This document shows, one piece after another, positions 1 to 12,789 of a stretch of 49,730 bases of DNA. The notes beneath the pieces are model-generated. The model saw only the letters and a program-made list of their open reading frames with translations, had not been told where the DNA came from and made no database searches. The position numbers and the translations under genes are program-made. Positions within the stretch are counted from its first letter, which is position 1; every line of letters begins with the position of its first letter. This stretch comes from Ceraceosorus guamensis (Eukaryota; Basidiomycota; Exobasidiomycetes; Ceraceosorales; Ceraceosoraceae): assembly GCF_003144195.1 (NCBI RefSeq), contig NW_020290101.1, positions 1-49,730 on the forward strand. Direction: 5' to 3'.

Positions 1-408
1 CCCCCCCATTCCATCATTTCCGAAACTTCCAATCCATTCCACATTCCCCGCCACGCCCCCTCTTTCTCTTTCTACGCGATCCTTGTGTTGCTACAAAGCA
101 CGCCACACGCTAAGGCCCCTATGGCTTGAGGACTTTTCTTAGTACCATGTCGATCGGAATGCTATTTCATCGCTAGCTCTCGAGAGTGGAAAGTTCGAGT
201 GATGCGAGGACGCATCGTGCGTCGTAGTCACGAACAAAGGTATAGCTACATGCGTGAGCCGAGGATACAGGGGGGTGGGATCGTGGCGCGCGCGTCAAAG
301 TGGTAAATTTGGGATCGGACGTGCGTGCGTACATGGAAGCACGCCGTAGCCTGTTGGATCTGCTGGATCTGCTGCTGCTGCTGCCCCCGAGCGGGGGAGC
401 TGCATGGC
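1..408. other. Gene-free left edge
   Basis: No gene is supported here. The stretch is downstream of the minus-strand tricalbin-like gene and probably holds its 3' UTR. A short CTG-type repeat lies near 356-384. The overlapping open frames on both strands are low-complexity and look like GC-rich chance frames. Confidence 0.6.
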
Positions 409-3400
409 TCACATTTCGCTCTCCACCTGTCCAAATCGTCTATCCTCCAACGAAAACATGTCCATGGAGCGCGAAATCCTCTTCTTGGCAGAGTCGCCAA
501 GCCAAGAAGCAGTCCTGACCGCCTTGTACCGCTTCGCGCCCATGTGCCGTCTGCCCAATTCTTCGCGTTCCCTTTTCCACTCGCGCAACTTGTCCATCAA
601 GCCTTCTTTGCACTCCTCCTCCTCCTCCTCCTCATCTTCCTGTTGCTGCTGCTGCTCTTTAGCAACGCTGCTTCGTGGAGACTTGAGCGCTTGCGGCTCT
701 TCAGTGAGCTCATCACCGTACTGCACGCCCTGACGACGCTTCCCTCGCGACGCCGACATCTCACCCCTTTCCTCCGCCGCCGCCGAGTCCGAGTCCGAAT
801 CCGAATCCGAATCCGACGACGCATCCTCCTCCTCTCCTCTCGCGTACCCCTCTTCATCCTCCGAATCCATTCTCTCCACAAAGTCTCCATCAGCAGATCG
901 TAGCCCAGCAGCTACAGCAGCTCTCCAAGCTTCCAGCACGCAAGCGCTCTCTGGATTCTTGTCGAACCTCGCATGCACTCTACCAACGCCAGACTTGAAA
1001 CGAAGTCTAACGCACAGCGTGCCGATCCTTCTAGCTCCCAACGCTTCTCCTTCAGCTTGATCCTTGTAGTTGGAATAATTCTGCATCAACCGATGAAGAT
1101 CCCCTCCATCGCCGCTTCCCCTGCCAGCGTCAGCTCCCACCCAGATGGGCAGCTGGACATCTTCGAATTCATCATCGATCACATCTTGCAGCCAAATGAT
1201 GGAGACGGCCAGCAAACGTCGCAAGCGGCTCCTGAATTCAAAGACTAGCGGCGCTGCATATCTTCGTCGAGCAGGTACTCGCAGCGGAAGTTCCGACTTG
1301 GCCAGCCTCCACTCAAGGCCGCTCGATGTGCTCTGCTGCTGACGTGATGGCATTTCACCATCGTCGCCATCGAGCAGCACCGAATGCTTGCGTCCGCTAA
1401 TCTTGATGCTAGCGACGAGCGTCCGAATGCGCAAATTGGCGCGATGTAGATGCTGAGCGTAGTCCGGGTCCTCAAAGTTCCCAAGCCTGATGGAAGAGTG
1501 CAATTGGCAAGTGCCGATATCGAAACCGAGCTTCTCCTTGTGAACCGTGTCCAGACCTTTGACGGGTCGGAAAAGGAGGGATAGCCTGACCATGCCTCTT
1601 CCAACTCCTCCGCCGATCGAGAACCATTGCGTGACTTGAGAGCTTCCGGACTCTTTGAACAGCTCGCAGAGCTTGATCGGCACGACTCCAAGGATCGGAT
1701 CCTTTTCCCTATTCCGCTTATCCCTGAGCTCGACCATGATGAGGCATCGTCTCCAATCCCTCACCCAGCGCTCCGTTCCAGCCTGGAAGAAGGGATTCGC
1801 AGAGAGCAACTTTGTTCTGCTCCTAAAGACGACCTGATCGTTCAGAATGATGCTGAAATAAGCGCTAGGGGAGCTCGCATCGTCTTGCTCGTCGACCCAG
1901 TCTTCTGCTTTTTGAGCAGGTTCAAGACTCGTGCGATGTCCAAGTTGTAGCTGCGCTTTCGTGCGCGTGTCGACCAGCTCGAGCCCAGAGGCTTGATGAA
2001 CTTGTACAGAGAGGATGCCCGCGGGCAGATTGGGATCCGGCGGCTGGAAGCGCACACCTTCTTCGCCCCTCTTGGGCTCGGTGCCTTCTGGGCGGGACAG
2101 CTCAGTAGGTCGAGAGTCGCGCTCCTCACTGGCCTGTACGGCACCTTCGATTTGACCTGGTGCGCTCTGCAAGCGCCTCGTCTCTTTGCCCCGCATTTTG
2201 TTGCTCTCCTCTGCCTGACTCTCGCGCTTCTCGACTGCTTCGTCGACCGCTCCGCGTCTCACGCGATTGTCTGCCTTTTTGAAGAATCCAACAGACCACT
2301 CGACGGTGCCCTGTTTGGACATTTGATGCGTGAGGCCCATCAGCGTGTCCTTCCTTCTGAACAATTTGCCGGGATTCTCGACGAGTTGCTTCGTATCCAC
2401 TTCGACCCTTCCCAAAAGATCATCCGCAGTGAGCCTATCAGAGTCCCACAGGTTGATCTGAATCTTTTCCTTGGCGCGAAGGATTTCGGAATGCAAGAGG
2501 AACACGCACCGCTCTTCCCAGACCGGGGAGAGGTCGTCCAAAGCTACGCGCGTACAGTAGATGACTTTCTGCAACCTGGACCAGCAGATGGTGCAGTAAG
2601 GATCCGAAGAACCATTTCTATCCTGCTTTTCCAAATCGAAAGCTCGATGGAAATAGACGACGATGACGCCTAGCGCGTCCACCTCCCTCTTGATCTGATC
2701 GCCCGCCAGCATCTTTCCGACGTCCATCGTCATTGAGCTTGGAGCTACGTATTCGCCGACAGCAGCGTCGATGGAGGTTTGTATGAAGCCGCTGAGGACA
2801 GGAACGTTGGACAGATTGAAGCTCAGAGGGCTGACATCCACGGAGCACCTCGGCAATCCTTTGAAGCAGAAGGTCACATTGCCGACGAAAGGTGGGTCGG
2901 GCAGGAGTTGAACGCGAACCCTGACTGTCGCCACGAAGCCGACGATCTCGACGTAGACCGGCAGCGGCAATTGCAGCCACTTTTTCACTCCGATGAAGAA
3001 GTGAATGAGAAGGTGCGCATTCTTGTTTCGAGATGCGAGAGAGTTGGGATGCGAGGGCAAAGCTCTGTAGATCAGAGACATTTCCAGATTGACGTAGGAG
3101 CCGATTGGAGACTCTTCGGGTCTTGCAGTGGGTGCACCTTTGCTTCTTTGCTCCTCCTCCTCCACCTGCCCCGCGCCACCACCAGTCTTTTCGTTGATCA
3201 TGCTGTCGGACTCTGCATCCTTCAAGATCCTGACGGCAGTGATCCGGATCGGATTGTCTCCTTGCGCGCATTCTTCCACCTTGACCCCATGAATAAAGCC
3301 GGGCACCGATGCGGCCATGATGTCCTCCAGGGTGCCGCCCATGCTGGCAAACATGGCAGGGTCTGCGGTGCTCCAGAAACCTCTGACGAGAGCGTTGAGC

Positions 3401-4623
3401 CACTCGACCGATTCCAGCGCGCCATCCTTGAGAGCGTGTGCGAGCGTCTGAGCGATTGGAAGGGCAGCCTGCTGGTGTGAGGCGCGCTCAGCCTCTCCGG
3501 CGTGCCCAAGCGCCCTCTGCCGCTCACGGGCCCAGCGCACATGTTCCGCTTCCCGCACCGACTGCTTGAAAGTGTACCACCCTAGCCAAGCATTGCTGGC
3601 CAGGATCAGCAGCAATAAGAGGGTGGATGTGGTGATCGATCGTTGATCTTTGCCCACGAACGACACTGCCAGAAGAAGAGAAGACCAAGCGGCCCACAGA
3701 GCAATGATGTTGCGAGAAAGATGAATCTCTGGACCGGGCGGGAAGGGCTTGGAGAGGACGCTCCTCCTCATTCTCCTCTCCGCTCTCGCCTTTCTCAGCT
3801 CCGCTCTCCTCTGCCTCGCCTCCGTGGAAGTTCCGGTCCATCTTTTCTGCTCCGCCAGACCATTCTGAGCCTGATGATCCGCCTCTTCATCCATATTGAG
3901 ATCTTCCCTTCCAAGATTCAGATCACTCCCACCAGCTGCATCGGCCCCAGCGCCCTTGCTCCCATCAGCTTGCCTTGCAGCCTCGCTCTCGGCCAACTCT
4001 AGCGCATCTTCCCGCTTGATCTTGCGCGCAAACTCGACGCGACCCACATCTCGAATCTTCATTTCCCTTTGCGTGACGGGATCGATCACAGCGCGCGCAC
4101 CCTTGGCTCGGCGTTGAGGCTGCGCCGGCGCTTTTTGCTCTTCCGAAGTCCGACTCGGTCCAGTCGAAGCCTTCGAATTGGCCTGCTCAGACTCGCCGCG
4201 CTGTTTGGATCTGCGGCCAAAGAAGGGCAAGGATGATAATCTCGCCGTGCCTTTGGCGCTGAGCGATCGACGCGATGATCCGCTTGCATCCTTCGAGCCA
4301 TTCGCTTCGCTACGCTGCGTTGCCGACTGCGCCCGTCTGCCATGTTGCCCCTCTGAGACGCTCTCATCGTCTTCATCCTCCTCTTCGCTGCCGCTCGTGT
4401 CTAGTTCGCTCTGACCCAAATCAGTCTCTTCAGCTTGCAAGGCTTCCTTGCTCTCTCCTTCGGGCGCCGCTGCCCCTTCCGTCTCTCCTCTAGCACCCGA
4501 GAGGACCTCGGACCATGCCGAGTCAAAGTAGCGCTGTATGGTTGGTATAGGGTTCGTGGCGCTGTAGTAGTCGGACGCGTGATGCTGCGTTCCAGCGGAA
4601 GGAGGCGCTCTAGACGCGGACAT
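409..4623 (-). CDS. Tricalbin/Mug190-like SMP and C2 domain protein (ER-plasma membrane tether)
   Basis: Single-exon gene of 1404 residues. Order: disordered acidic/Ser-rich N-terminus (1-180); a basic region with a DPVTQREMKIRD segment near 191; two hydrophobic segments forming a probable ER hairpin (about 303-323 and 332-352); an SMP-type lipid-transfer region (about 405-645); a first C2 domain (about 650-785); a second, degenerate C2 (about 868-1020); and a long C-terminal tail with Ser-Asp and Gln/Glu runs. The first C2 keeps Asp ligands at D663, D668, D674, D727 and D729, so it probably binds calcium. Tricalbins tether cortical ER to the plasma membrane and move lipids; the layout is closest to the fungal Mug190-like branch. 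The ATG follows an in-frame stretch without better starts. Function is inferred from domain order. Confidence 0.88.
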   Translation of the reverse strand: MSASRAPPSAGTQHHASDYYSATNPIPTIQRYFDSAWSEVLSGARGETEGAAAPEGESKEALQAEETDLGQSELDTSGSEEEDEDDESVSEGQHGRRAQSATQRSEANGSKDASGSSRRSLSAKGTARLSSLPFFGRRSKQRGESEQANSKASTGPSRTSEEQKAPAQPQRRAKGARAVIDPVTQREMKIRDVGRVEFARKIKREDALELAESEAARQADGSKGAGADAAGGSDLNLGREDLNMDEEADHQAQNGLAEQKRWTGTSTEARQRRAELRKARAERRMRRSVLSKPFPPGPEIHLSRNIIALWAAWSSLLLAVSFVGKDQRSITTSTLLLLLILASNAWLGWYTFKQSVREAEHVRWARERQRALGHAGEAERASHQQAALPIAQTLAHALKDGALESVEWLNALVRGFWSTADPAMFASMGGTLEDIMAASVPGFIHGVKVEECAQGDNPIRITAVRILKDAESDSMINEKTGGGAGQVEEEEQRSKGAPTARPEESPIGSYVNLEMSLIYRALPSHPNSLASRNKNAHLLIHFFIGVKKWLQLPLPVYVEIVGFVATVRVRVQLLPDPPFVGNVTFCFKGLPRCSVDVSPLSFNLSNVPVLSGFIQTSIDAAVGEYVAPSSMTMDVGKMLAGDQIKREVDALGVIVVYFHRAFDLEKQDRNGSSDPYCTICWSRLQKVIYCTRVALDDLSPVWEERCVFLLHSEILRAKEKIQINLWDSDRLTADDLLGRVEVDTKQLVENPGKLFRRKDTLMGLTHQMSKQGTVEWSVGFFKKADNRVRRGAVDEAVEKRESQAEESNKMRGKETRRLQSAPGQIEGAVQASEERDSRPTELSRPEGTEPKRGEEGVRFQPPDPNLPAGILSVQVHQASGLELVDTRTKAQLQLGHRTSLEPAQKAEDWVDEQDDASSPSAYFSIILNDQVVFRSRTKLLSANPFFQAGTERWVRDWRRCLIMVELRDKRNREKDPILGVVPIKLCELFKESGSSQVTQWFSIGGGVGRGMVRLSLLFRPVKGLDTVHKEKLGFDIGTCQLHSSIRLGNFEDPDYAQHLHRANLRIRTLVASIKISGRKHSVLLDGDDGEMPSRQQQSTSSGLEWRLAKSELPLRVPARRRYAAPLVFEFRSRLRRLLAVSIIWLQDVIDDEFEDVQLPIWVGADAGRGSGDGGDLHRLMQNYSNYKDQAEGEALGARRIGTLCVRLRFKSGVGRVHARFDKNPESACVLEAWRAAVAAGLRSADGDFVERMDSEDEEGYARGEEEDASSDSDSDSDSDSAAAEERGEMSASRGKRRQGVQYGDELTEEPQALKSPRSSVAKEQQQQQEDEEEEEEECKEGLMDKLREWKREREELGRRHMGAKRYKAVRTASWLGDSAKKRISRSMDMFSLEDRRFGQVESEM

Positions 4624-6066
4624 TTCGTCAACAAGGGCGCGGGAGGGTAGTAGTGGCCAAGAGGAGTGGTGTGAGGGGGATCAGAATGCTACGAATTGTG
4701 CCGCTGTCAAGTCGAGCAATGAATGTAAGAGGCCAGCCAGTATGCGACTTGCGATTTTCATCGAAGCCGAACGCAGAGCTCTGCGCTCACCCCAACTTGT
4801 CCTTTGGATGCTTGCTCACGGACGGTGTATTGTGTTTGTAGTCACATCGGTGGTGCTCGAAGAGAGGAGGGTGAGGGTGAGAGTGACGAGCGGATGGGGA
4901 TGGGGATGTGTGGAGATGAAGGGCGGAGTAGATGCAAAGTTGGGCGTCTGTGCTTGCTTGATGACAGCAATCACGAATGCACGCCGTATCGGTACATTGC
5001 ATCAGCGTGCACTCGCGACCTGCACTCGTGACTGTGACCCTGACTGTCCTTACACCACCTCATCCCACAGCCGCGCCTGCATGGCTGTGATCGAGAGTCG
5101 AGCATCATAGAGGACACGTTTTGACCATGACAAGCACTTCTCTGCCGCACGCGCCGAGCAGCTCGATCAAGAACGAACCTCGGCCGGCATTCACCGTGTG
5201 ATTTCACATTCACATTCACCATCGCTGATTCGTGATTATCGACGCACTCAAGGGACTTGGACTTTGCGTTTCGGTTTGTTGCATGTCTTGCGCGTCATGT
5301 TCATATAGGGTACAGTGTGAGTACTGTACCTGCTGGTCTGGCGGCACGTCCACCCGGTACGCTACTGTATGAGCTGCTGCTGCATGAGCATGCATGCTGC
5401 TCGCTGCACGCATGCGTCAAAAGCCACCTCCACATCGACGACGTGCGAAATGCGCTCGCCGATGCTGCATGGGCTTCCAAGGGCTATACCGGTACTTACC
5501 GCGTGTACTCGTGACTCTTGGGGGTCTTGGCGTACGCTTCACTCACCACTTGGGCCGAAGAAGCTTCAAATGGTGAATGGCATGCATGCGTGGGCGACGA
5601 TGACAACCCCGCGCAGTTCGCATCCATCGTCTTGCTTCTCAAGAAGCGGGAGGGGAGGAGCAAGCAGCCAGCAGCCAGCAGCCAGCATTCACAGAAACCC
5701 ACAAGCATCCACCTCCCCTCCGTGGGATGAGCCAAGTGAAGCTCGATCGAGCAGCCAGCTGAGCCATCATCGGAAGTGATTCGCAGTCAGGCCCCCGCCG
5801 ACAAGCAATCCGAGTATTTGCGGATATAATTAAAAGACGTGCAGCAATCGTGAATGCTTTCATGCGAAGAAGCGGCGTCGAAGGGAAACACAAACGAATA
5901 CAGTGCAGTGCAGTGCGGTACGAGCAGCACGACCCAGCAGCGAAAAAGAAAATGAGGATGCATCAATAATGTGTGTGGAAAAAAGTTTGGACCTTCGGCT
6001 CTGAAGGACGTGCAGCTCTCAAAGCGCTAGAGAGGGGGGGAGGGGGGGCGAGAAGATACAGATAGA
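4624..6066. promoter_or_regulatory. Intergenic region: promoter of the tricalbin-like gene and 3' side of the peroxygenase gene
   Basis: No protein or RNA gene recognised. It lies upstream of the minus-strand tricalbin-like gene and downstream of the minus-strand peroxygenase gene. It holds AATCACGAAT-type motifs at about 4969-4978, 5023-5034, 5228-5237, 5506-5517 and 5845-5856, and GCATGCATGC runs at about 5388-5397 and 5579-5590. A G-rich run lies near 6029-6050. Confidence 0.6.
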
Positions 6067-7735
6067 TCACTTGCCAGGATGATTGACGACGGTCGAGTTG
6101 ATGTTGGTAGAGTCGGCTCCGGAGGTGCCCAGTTGCGAAAAGTCGCAGTTGAAGCTGGTCTTGAACAGCGGAGCGATGACCTGTTCGATGAGCTCCGCTA
6201 CAGCATGGACGATCTCCCCTTCCAGTTGTCCAGTACCGACGTCTTGGATCGTAGTGAGGAGGAAGCAGGCAGCGCTGGGAACTTCGGTAGGCAAGTCGAC
6301 CTTGAAAGGCGAAAAGTTGCCTACCCCTTGGTTTTGTCCCGGAGGAGTGAATGTGGAAGTGTCTGCGACGTAGTCCACGACGTCGCCGGCAAGGTTGAGC
6401 AGAGAATAGGGAGTGCCACGCTTGATCCAGTCGGCGGGGAACGTCTCGTTGAGGAAGAAAGGTGCAACGTTGCGGTAGTTGGCGATGCCCTTGTCGGACT
6501 GATTCTCACCGAAGGATGGCAAAGCCTGTTGGATGAAGGCTCTCTCAGCAATGGAGACCGCAATGTACTTGACACCTGCGTAGAATTCGGGATTGTTGGC
6601 TCTGGCAAAGTCGTACGTTTGCTTGCGCTCCTTCTTCCACATCGTATTGTCAAATTTACCGCCGTTTTCGTTGGCCATCTTGACGATGTTGTTCCACCTG
6701 TCAAGTTGGAAGTTGTGATTGTTGCCAAAGTAAGTATCGGCTCTCGTCATGGAGCCATCTATCTCGAAGACTCCGTGTTGCTACATGGAAGGGTACCGCA
6801 AATGCGAGAGCATCATCAGCAGAGGCTTCCCTGACTCGCCAGCCCGCCGATGGCCAACTCACCTGAATGCCGCCTGGAGGGGAGAGGGGGGATAGGACGT
6901 AGGTATCAGAAAGAAGGTCCATCCCACAAGATCGCTGACCGTCAACTCACCAGCTTTCCCCAGCGTGTTGGGCACGCGGCTATCAGGGCCACCGATCGAC
7001 ATCTTCCCTGACAAGATGTCACCACCAGCCAAGAGACCGAGGGCTGACAGGAACGTGCAAAGGTCGTAGCTGAAGCCAAAAGCCTGTTGGCAGCCGTTTG
7101 AAGCCTCGGCAAAGGTCGTGACTATAATCGGTGCCGGGAGATGAAATGAATCAGCATCGTGCGAGCAAGGCATCACACTGGCACATGGTCTCTTCGTCAA
7201 CTCACTTCCATTTCTGGTGACGCAAGACGGGAACAAGAGAGATGCTTGGGTGAGCACGTGAGTCGAGACGAGCGCGGATCCGACGTCGGAGCCACTCACC
7301 TAGCGATGTAACCGTGGTTCGCCATCGTGCTAAAGAAAGGCGTGTAGCGTGATCGGTCAGTACGAAAGCTGCGTAGATCAAACAGCACGCGCAATTTTCT
7401 CACTTCAAAGTGGGGCATAAGCCGCGAATGTCGGTCGGGCCGGGGGCCTTGTAAGGGTGAGCGGCGTCGGGGACGAGCACTGCGCCCTGCTTCTGAGCAG
7501 CAGGCAAGCCAAGTGCAGATAGCACACCAGTCAGAGGTTCGAGCAGACCGTCGAGACCAAGCAGACGCTTTGGGAACTGAGTCCCCTCAGCCGTTCGCCT
7601 CTCCACGCGTTCTCGAACGATTTGTCCGACGGTGAAATCTTTGTGGGAGCGGGAGGCGTACTCCGGAAAGGCGAGGACGCTTTGAGCACCCGCGAGCGCG
7701 ACGGCGAGGAGAGAAAAAGAGGTGGTGAGCTTCAT
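6067..7735 (-). CDS. Secreted heme-thiolate peroxygenase (chloroperoxidase/UPO family)
   Basis: Six-exon model, 421 residues: 7404-7735, 7300-7329, 7206-7213, 6951-7121, 6863-6873, 6067-6780. All junctions are GT-AG and keep frame. Residues 1-22 form a signal peptide (cut after SVLA). The heme-thiolate Cys is C107 in GLCPTLN, followed by NTMANHGYIARNG, a family hallmark. The joined microexons rebuild LGKAGGIQQHGVFEIDGSMTR, which matches the family's E-x-D-x-S metal/heme-propionate motif at 190-194. Unspecific peroxygenases use H2O2 to oxygenate aromatic and aliphatic substrates outside the cell. Oddities: the usual PCP motif reads LCP (Cys kept), and exons 3 and 5 are only 8 and 11 nt. A plain haloperoxidase activity is also possible. 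Confidence 0.9.
6863..6873 (-). other. 11-nt microexon of the peroxygenase gene
   Basis: GCGGCATTCAG is flanked on the sense strand by an acceptor (CCTCCAG) and a donor (GTGAGT). Including it joins GKA to QHGVF in frame and restores the conserved GG-x-x-x-HGVFE block of the family. Skipping it would shift the frame. Confidence 0.85.
7206..7213 (-). other. 8-nt microexon of the peroxygenase gene
   Basis: AAATGGAA lies between an acceptor (GTCACCAG) and a donor (GTGAGT). It supplies the Asn-Gly of the conserved HGYIARNG block, and skipping it breaks the frame. Confidence 0.85.
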
Positions 7736-10164
7736 GATGGGGGAGAGATTGGTTGCAAGGATATGACGGGAATTGGGAAATTGTTCGGGATGGAAAGAGT
7801 GAGCGATTGAAGGACGTGAGTGGATAAGGACCAGAGAAAGAGTGCTAGAGCAACATCATCTCCCGTATTTGTACCTTTCGTCCCGGCCATTGATCATACG
7901 TGTGACGCTGCGCTTGATGGTCCCGTGTCTGACCGTATTCAAGTCGAAGTGCTCTTGCGCGAGTGCATAAGCAAGTGCATACCATTGAGGGCATCATCAG
8001 CAACAGCTCTCGGCGGAACCAATCAGGTGGACATGAATCGAGTCCTAGCTCTCGAGACAATGGAGGCATGGATGTGATAACAGATTTGTGCTTCCGTGAT
8101 TGGCTCAGCTCCTGCGACTGCATCCTGATACGGCGAGGAGTCGCTGTTGGCGCCAATCAATTGGAGCTCTTTGGAGGGATGGAGCACTCGCTAGCGCTAT
8201 CTGGGATGGCTACAGAGCGTTTGAGACCTTCTTGAGCGCGTGTTCTGCTTTCATGCTTCCTCTTTGCCCCATAGCGCCAGGACGCATGGCGCTTGTGAGA
8301 GACGTGCACTCTTCCCCTTCGCCCGTGTTCCTTGAACCGGAACTCGACTTACCCAGGTTTAGGACGAATTGTACAGACTTTGCGTTAAGCCGGTCTGGTG
8401 TAGTCGGCTCTGTTGGCCACTAGAGCTCCGCCGAGGTCAAGAGAACGAGCTATTCAGCTCTTCAATGTGTCAGATAGCAAAGACTTACCCAGGCAGGCCT
8501 GTGCTCAGATTGGTCCGGATCTGGAAGCCCGGCAGGATCTCTCACCTTTGCAGCAATTCCACTTGGAGGCGCTCTTGCCCTTGGATAGATGGTCTTCGAG
8601 GTCGAGCCGAGGGAGCTACTTACTGAGCTCCATACTCGCTTACTGGCTTGCATTTTAGCGTCGGCATACCCGACAACAGTAAGCCTCGCCTAGCTTGCTC
8701 TGCACCAGTGCATGTATGGCGGCTGGCTCAAAGCGGCGTCTTCTCGAGGATCTGCGTCCGACATCGGGCGAGCATAGCTGGAAACGCCGTGCAACCTGAT
8801 CTGTTGCCTTTCAAGACTGTCTGTCGTTTAATTGCTGGATCTCTTTAGCGCGCCGGTTGAGTACCAACTTCATCACGTCTTTGAGTGTGTCCAGGGTCCA
8901 GTTGGAGCGACCTAGCTGATCCGCTATATCATCATTGCCTAATTCTCGACATGTGTGTATCAATACTCAGCGGCCAATCAGCGTCCGACCATTTGCTATC
9001 AACGCCTGGCTGCTCGTGGTGCTCCAATAAGTCCGTCCTGCCATGCATGGACTTGATCGTTCTGGTCTCTTTGAGGACGGCAGCTGTCTCTTTGCTTGGC
9101 CGGTATAGATACGGCAAGGTGGTTGGTTGGATGTCTGCAACTTTGATAAGGTCCTGTCAGCGTCTTGTGGATGCAGCTAGGCGCCGCGCGGTGCTTCTCC
9201 GCGTCAACTTAATCCCCCCCCCCCCCCCCCCCCCGCGGCCCGCAAGTTTCTTGCCTACCACTACTACTAGCTGCTAGGCCACAATAAGGCGGTAGGTGCA
9301 TGCATGCAGCAGGGCGCTCGCTCTGTCTGACTGTAGCGCAATCAGTGAATCAAGACTCACGCCCGCGCCCTGCCCCCCACACGGGAACCACCGCGGTGCA
9401 TCGGGTCGTCATAATCTGACGGGTCACCAATGTTCCAACCACGCCTAAGCGTGTGTGTTGGAGCAGCGACCAGCAGCACGGCTCGAAGCGGCCCGATTGC
9501 AGTCAAGAGTGTAGCTGTCACAACAAGCGCTGCACTAGTCTGAGTCCCGCGCTGCAAACGTCACGCGGCAAGAGGCAGACAAGTCCGGCGCTAGTTGTGG
9601 ACGTCCACTCTGCGACATGCTCAACGACAACGAGTCTCTTCTGAAGAAATTTTCGTAGCAACCCACCTTAGCTCTGACAGCGTATCAGTCGGCGGCAAGG
9701 CTTGGCCAAGCGCGCACCGACGCCCGTGTACCGTACTCGCAAACGCGCATCGTCCTTGTGTTGTGGTCTATTAGCGGAATTGATACTCACACGTCTGCTC
9801 GGCATTCCCGAGCGTACGTCGTGCGGCAGCTTGAGCGCGGGGGCCGATCTGGCGCTTCGAGGTGGAAGCAAGGTCACAGCAAGGCTGCCTCGCTTCTTAT
9901 CGCATGGGCCACGCGTCTGATATCCGAGCTCTACCACGCGCTCTTTGATAGAGCAATATTAATGTTGCATTTCGAGACAAGAGATGGACCGTTTGTGTGT
10001 GCGAAGATGCATCGGAGAGTCAAGGAGCGAGGGCGGAAAGTGGTCAGGAGCAAATTGCGCTGCGTCTGACTCGCATGCCGAAGAGGCACAAGGGCCGCCT
10101 CCACCGCTGCTCCATTAAGCGCGCCGCATCAAGACCACTTCCCAATTCGAAGCTCTTCCTGCCA
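7736..10164. other. 2.4-kb unassigned interval with exon-like pieces on the minus strand
   Basis: No known family recognised. On the minus strand several open pieces end at good donors: GTGAGT near 9791 and 9352, GTGGGT near 9669, GTAAGT near 8485 and 8350. The most protein-like pieces are 9357-9550 and about 8900-9151; the latter follows a TTGCAG acceptor and continues, in another frame, into a stretch rich in charged residues near 8815-8930. I could not join these into one continuous frame, so this may be an unknown many-exon gene, a decayed gene, or chance. The part next to 7735 should contain the peroxygenase promoter. A 21-base poly-C tract lies at 9214-9234. Confidence 0.3.
9214..9234. 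repeat. Poly-C tract, 21 bases
   Basis: Uninterrupted run of 21 C on the plus strand, followed by GCGGCC. If the exon-like pieces on the minus strand are real, the tract would be a G-run in an intron. Confidence 0.95.

Positions 10165-12789
<2,625 letters not shown>

Noticed and set aside
597-903. Long Arg/Leu-rich frames on both strands
   Set aside because: They are shadows of the acidic, repeat-rich C-terminal tail of the tricalbin-like gene.
9381-9440. tRNA-like stretch near a minus-strand exon-like piece
   Set aside because: No B-box consensus and no cloverleaf could be folded by eye.
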